Position numbers and translations under genes: made by a program. The notes beneath the pieces were generated by a model. That model did no database searches and was not told the origin of the DNA. It worked only from the letters and a program-made list of their open reading frames with translations. A stretch of 64,000 nucleotides of DNA, from positions 1,302,001 to 1,366,000 of the forward strand of contig CAWIUT010000001.1 of the NCBI GenBank assembly GCA_963839365.1, written 5' to 3'. The stretch is from DASSKA01 sp963839365 (GTDB lineage Bacteria; Actinomycetota; Actinomycetes; Propionibacteriales; Nocardioidaceae). This document shows positions 60,975 through 64,000 of this stretch, piece by piece. Numbering within the stretch: position 1 is the first letter of the stretch; every line of letters starts with the position of its first letter.

Positions 60975-62365
60975 CAGCTGCCGGCTCCCGCCCCGGCGAC
61001 CCGGTCGGCCAGCCGGGCCACGTTGCCGATGAACCGGTCCACGTCGGCGTCGGTGTGCTGCACCGAGACCAGCCACTGCTCGACCTTGCCCCATGGCGGC
61101 AGGAACACCCCGCCGTTGTGCTGCACCAGCCAGTGCGCGTGCCCGTAGCGGTCGTCGATGGTCAAGAAGTCGCGGTAGCCGCGCACCGGCTCGGCGCGGA
61201 AGCAGATGCAGCCCTTGGCGCCGGCGGTCACCACGTGCCAGGGCAGACCGTGCTCGGCGATCACCTTCTCGATGCCGGTGGCCATCGCCTGCCGCAGGTG
61301 CTCGAGGTGGGTGTACGCCTCGGGAGTCAGCACCTCGGTGAGCGTGGCGCGGGCCGCGGCCATCGCAAGGGGGTTCCCGTTGAACGTTCCGACCTGCTCG
61401 TAGCGCCCGTCGGCGACGAGTGCCATCAGCTCCGCGGTGCCGCCGATCGCCGCGGTGGACACCCCGCCGCCCATCGCCTTGGCCAGGCACAGCAGGTCCG
61501 GGGTGACCCCGGAGAGCGCGGTGATCCCGCCCGGGCCGGTGGTCAGGCCGGTCTTGACCTCGTCGAAGGCGAGCAGGGCGCCGTGCCGGTGCAGCAGGTC
61601 ACGCAACCCCGCGAGGTAGCCGGGCTCGGGATGGATGATGCCGGCGTTCATCATCACCGGCTCCAGGATCATCCCGGAGACCTCCCCGGCATGCTCGGAG
61701 AGCACCCGCTCCACCGCGGCCAGGTCGTTGAACCCGACCACGCTCACCAGGTCGGTGATCGCGCGCGGGATACCGGTGTTCGCCGGCACCGGGTTCGGGT
61801 GGTCGGCGGGGCCGGCCTCTTCGAGGTCCGGCAGCACCGACACCTGCACCGAGTCGTGATGACCGTGGTAGCAGCCCTCCACCTTGATGATCCGGTCCCG
61901 GCCGGTGGCCGCGCGCATCAGGTGCACGGCGTCCATGGTCGCCTCGGTCCCCGAGTTCGCGAACCGCCACTTGGGCAGCCCGAACCGCACGGCGAGGTTC
62001 TCCGCGACCTCGATGGCGTCCGGGGTCGGCTGCGCGAAGTGGGTGCCTCGCCGCACCCGTTGTTCGACCGCCCGGACGATCGCCGGGTGGCCGTGGCCGG
62101 CGATGGAGACGCCGTAGCCGCCGTGGAAGTCGGCGTACTCGTTGCCGTCGACGTCGTAGACCTTCGAGCCCTTGCCGTGGCTGAGCCACACCGGCTGCGG
62201 CTCGGCGATCTGCCAGTTCGACGTCGCGCCACCGGCCAGCGCGCCCGCCGCGCGGCGTACGTGCTCCAGCCCCTGCGGCTGCCGCGCCAGGAACGCCGCG
62301 GACTCGGCTTCGATGAGCTCGTCGAGGACCGTTGCGCCGGCTTCGCGTGCTTCGGTGTTCGTCAC
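60974..62365 (-). CDS. Class III aminotransferase (glutamate-1-semialdehyde-aminomutase-like)
   Basis: This 463-residue PLP enzyme has FHGGYGVSIAGHGHP, FANSGTEATMDAVHLMRAATGRD, EGCYHGHHD, the cofactor Asp in LLAFDEVKTGL and the Schiff-base Lys in LCLAKAMGGG. The sequence is closest to GSA-aminomutase-like aminotransferases that act on amines or beta/omega-amino acids, not to housekeeping HemL. I use the GTG at 62365 with AGGAG; the GTG at 62377 is an alternative. Operator site C lies about 50 bases upstream. It is coupled to the ABC ATPase. The likely job is transamination of the imported compound. Confidence 0.91.
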   Translation of the reverse strand: MTNTEAREAGATVLDELIEAESAAFLARQPQGLEHVRRAAGALAGGATSNWQIAEPQPVWLSHGKGSKVYDVDGNEYADFHGGYGVSIAGHGHPAIVRAVEQRVRRGTHFAQPTPDAIEVAENLAVRFGLPKWRFANSGTEATMDAVHLMRAATGRDRIIKVEGCYHGHHDSVQVSVLPDLEEAGPADHPNPVPANTGIPRAITDLVSVVGFNDLAAVERVLSEHAGEVSGMILEPVMMNAGIIHPEPGYLAGLRDLLHRHGALLAFDEVKTGLTTGPGGITALSGVTPDLLCLAKAMGGGVSTAAIGGTAELMALVADGRYEQVGTFNGNPLAMAAARATLTEVLTPEAYTHLEHLRQAMATGIEKVIAEHGLPWHVVTAGAKGCICFRAEPVRGYRDFLTIDDRYGHAHWLVQHNGGVFLPPWGKVEQWLVSVQHTDADVDRFIGNVARLADRVAGAGAGS

Positions 62366-62413
62366 GGTGCTCCTCACCTCGGCGGCCCTGGGCGGCGCGC
62401 CTGGCCAGCCATT

Positions 62414-62429
62414 GACTGATTGTTCAGTC
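62414..62429. promoter_or_regulatory. TetR-regulon operator, site C
   Basis: GACTGA-TTGT-TCAGTC. The arms are identical to sites A and B, with one changed centre base. It sits between the divergent aminotransferase-ATPase and binding-protein-permease operons. Confidence 0.86.
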
Positions 62430-62482
62430 TATGCGACCGTGATCGCCGGTAGCAATGCGCTGGAGCAACCCAGGGAGCCGCG

Positions 62483-63763
62483 ATGCCACCTGTGGAGCGG
62501 GACCCGTTCAGCCCGCGTAGCCTGTCCCCGCGACCGATGCGCCGACGGTCGTTCCTCAAGGCGCTGCTGGCCGCCGGCGCGGCTCCGGGCCTGGCCGAGC
62601 TGCTGGCCGCGTGCGGGTCGGGCAGCCCGAGCGGCACCGTGTCGAACGCCGCCGCGACACCGAAGATCCCCTCGCCCAGCGACCCGGTGCGGTGGCCGCT
62701 GAGCAAGAAGTTCCCGGCCATCAAGTCAGGGCTGAAGCCCAAGAGGGGCAGCACCCTTCGGGTCTACAACTACGCCGACTACCTCGGGCCGAAGGTGATC
62801 AAGGACTTCGAGAGCCAGTACGGCGTGAACGTCAACGTCTCGACGTTCAACGACGAGGACGAGGCGTTGACCAAGATCGCCTCCGGCGGGCTCGGCCTCG
62901 ACCTGTACTTCCCGAGCTACGACTCGATCAGCCAGCTGGTCGGCGCGGACCTGGTGCGCCCGCTCAACCACGACTACATCCCCAACATCGCCAACGTCTG
63001 GCCGCAGTTCCACAACCCGTGGTACGACCTCGGCTGGCGCTACACCGTGCCCTACTCCGTGTACACCACCGGGATCGGCTGGCGCACCGACATGGTCAAG
63101 GAGGACATCGCGGCGCGCGCCAACCCCTACGACGTGTTCTGGGACCCGCAGTACGCCGGCAACCTCGCCGTGCTCGACGACTGGCACACGATGATGAGCA
63201 TGGTCCTGCTGCGCAACGGGATCCACGACATCAACAGCACCAAGCCCGCCGACATCAAGCTGATGCGCACCCAGATGATGGACATGCTGCACAAGACCCA
63301 CCCGAAGGTCACGATCACGATGTACAGCGACCTGCCGGCGGGGCAGTACGGGCTGGCGCAGATGTGGTCCGGCGACGTTGTGAACGCGCAGTACTACCTG
63401 CCCAAGGGCCAGTCCGCGGACGTGCTCCGCTACTGGTTCCCCTCGGACGGGCGTGGAGAGGTCGACAACGACCTGATGGTGGTGCTGGGCCAGGGCAGCA
63501 ACCCGGTGGCCGCCCACGTGTTCATCAACTACATGCTCGACAAGTCGGTGGCTTCGAAGAACTTCGGCTACATCGGCTACCAGCCGCCGCAGAACGACAT
63601 CAACCCCGACGAGCTGGTCAAGGACGGTTTCGTCCCGAAGAACCTGAAGACGACCGCGGTGCTGCCGCACTACTTCGACGTCGGGGAGCGGCTGCTGCAG
63701 CTGCCGCCGGCGGCGGACCAGGCGTGGCACCAGGTGTGGCAGGAGTTCAAGGCCGGTGCCTGA
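62483..63763 (+). CDS. Polyamine-type ABC substrate-binding protein (PotD-like), Tat lipoprotein
   Basis: This 426-residue extracytoplasmic solute-binding protein of the spermidine/putrescine type has a twin-arginine signal (MRRRSFLKALLAAG) followed by a lipobox (LLAACG), so it is exported folded and anchored by lipid. The mature domain starts TLRVYNYADYLGPKVIKDFESQYGVNVNVSTFNDEDEALTKI, close to PotD/PotF, with GLDLYFPSYDSISQLV and FINYMLDKSVASKN. It carries the substrate to the permease. The ATG at 62483 follows AGGGAG. It is divergent from the aminotransferase under site C. Confidence 0.94.
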   Translation: MPPVERDPFSPRSLSPRPMRRRSFLKALLAAGAAPGLAELLAACGSGSPSGTVSNAAATPKIPSPSDPVRWPLSKKFPAIKSGLKPKRGSTLRVYNYADYLGPKVIKDFESQYGVNVNVSTFNDEDEALTKIASGGLGLDLYFPSYDSISQLVGADLVRPLNHDYIPNIANVWPQFHNPWYDLGWRYTVPYSVYTTGIGWRTDMVKEDIAARANPYDVFWDPQYAGNLAVLDDWHTMMSMVLLRNGIHDINSTKPADIKLMRTQMMDMLHKTHPKVTITMYSDLPAGQYGLAQMWSGDVVNAQYYLPKGQSADVLRYWFPSDGRGEVDNDLMVVLGQGSNPVAAHVFINYMLDKSVASKNFGYIGYQPPQNDINPDELVKDGFVPKNLKTTAVLPHYFDVGERLLQLPPAADQAWHQVWQEFKAGA

Positions 63764-64000
63764 CCGCACCACCCGAGTCGGGCAACGGGTGTTCTGGCCG
63801 CTGCTCGCCCTCCCGGGCACGGTGTGGCTGGCGGTGCTGTTCGTGGCGCCGATGTACGTCGTGCTGGCGGTGCTGTTCGGCGGGGTGGACCCGATCCTGC
63901 GCCAGCCGGTGCCGGTGTGGAACCCGGTGCAGTGGAACCTCGGCCAGTTCGAGTACGTCCTGGTGCACATCGTCGGCCCGGACGGGTTCTTCGGCCCCGC
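63756..64000 (+). CDS. ABC transporter permease (PotB-like), 3' end outside window
   Basis: The first 81 residues are visible: a basic start (VPDRTTRVGQRVFWP), a first membrane helix (LLALPGTVWLAVLFVAPMYVVLAVLFG) and a periplasmic stretch, as in PotB/PotH permeases. The GTG at 63756 overlaps the stop of the binding-protein gene by eight bases. A second permease gene is expected beyond the window edge. Confidence 0.85.
   Translation, partial: MPDRTTRVGQRVFWPLLALPGTVWLAVLFVAPMYVVLAVLFGGVDPILRQPVPVWNPVQWNLGQFEYVLVHIVGPDGFFGP

Noticed and set aside
60974..62365. Housekeeping glutamate-1-semialdehyde aminomutase (hemL)
   Set aside because: Active-site and overall pattern fit the wider class III GSA-like group, no heme genes are near, and it is coupled to a PotA-type ATPase under a shared operator.

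Overview
This 64 kb window comes from a high-GC Gram-positive actinobacterial chromosome. The best fit is Nocardioidaceae or another Propionibacteriales lineage. The gene order parB / trxA-trxB / murJ / large membrane protein / pcnA and ino1-padR-PBP / femX / rpsF-ssb-rpsR-rplI / MATE / dnaB is the conserved block near the replication origin of actinobacteria. GTG and TTG starts, G/C-ending codons, a FemAB enzyme, an actinobacterial-type ino1 and an SigR-type promoter all agree. No tRNA, rRNA, CRISPR array, insertion sequence or prophage is visible.

Layout. 1-2.9 kb: the 3' part of parB, then an ArsR-like repressor and MFS pair with its own palindromic operator. 2.9-7.6 kb: a D-Ala-D-Ala ligase homologue, a PLP aminotransferase, a GNAT acetyltransferase and trxB-trxA behind an SigR-type promoter. 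7.7-16.9 kb: the cell-wall lipid II flippase region (a pseudokinase, murJ, a DUF6049-like protein), pcnA and an MFS protein. 17-27.4 kb: ino1, padR, a bifunctional PBP, a GT-C glycosyltransferase, a sugar dehydrogenase, an alanine-racemase-fold protein, femX-like, nfo and DUF4396. 27.6-34 kb: rpsF-ssb-rpsR-rplI, a MATE exporter and dnaB carrying a 425-residue intein. 34-53 kb: a more variable stretch with a 1269-residue hybrid kinase/phosphatase, argS, an orphan response regulator, YbaK, an iron-sulfur-type HTH regulator, FdxA, acyl-CoA synthetase, patatin, an ATPase fused to a sensor-like domain, pirin, a GH1 glucosidase and an HtrA-like lipoprotein.

53-64 kb is the most interesting part. 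It is a coherent catabolic and uptake cluster: acyl-CoA dehydrogenase, DAO-type FAD oxidoreductase, NDP-forming acyl-CoA synthetase, PYROXD2-like oxidoreductase, TetR, PotA-like ATPase, class III aminotransferase, Tat lipoprotein binding protein and PotB-like permease. Its three divergent promoter regions each carry the same inverted repeat, GACTGA-N4-TCAGTC. This defines a local TetR regulon directly from sequence. The likely role is import and oxidative breakdown of an amine or polyamine to an acyl-CoA; the substrate is not known.

Other points of note are a DnaB intein whose two LAGLIDADG acidic residues both appear lost, an atypical codon tract just after the intein, a free-standing pseudokinase in place of the MurJ-fused one of mycobacteria, a single-base frameshift at the end of the NDP-forming acyl-CoA synthetase, and a long convergent overlap between pcnA and an MFS gene.
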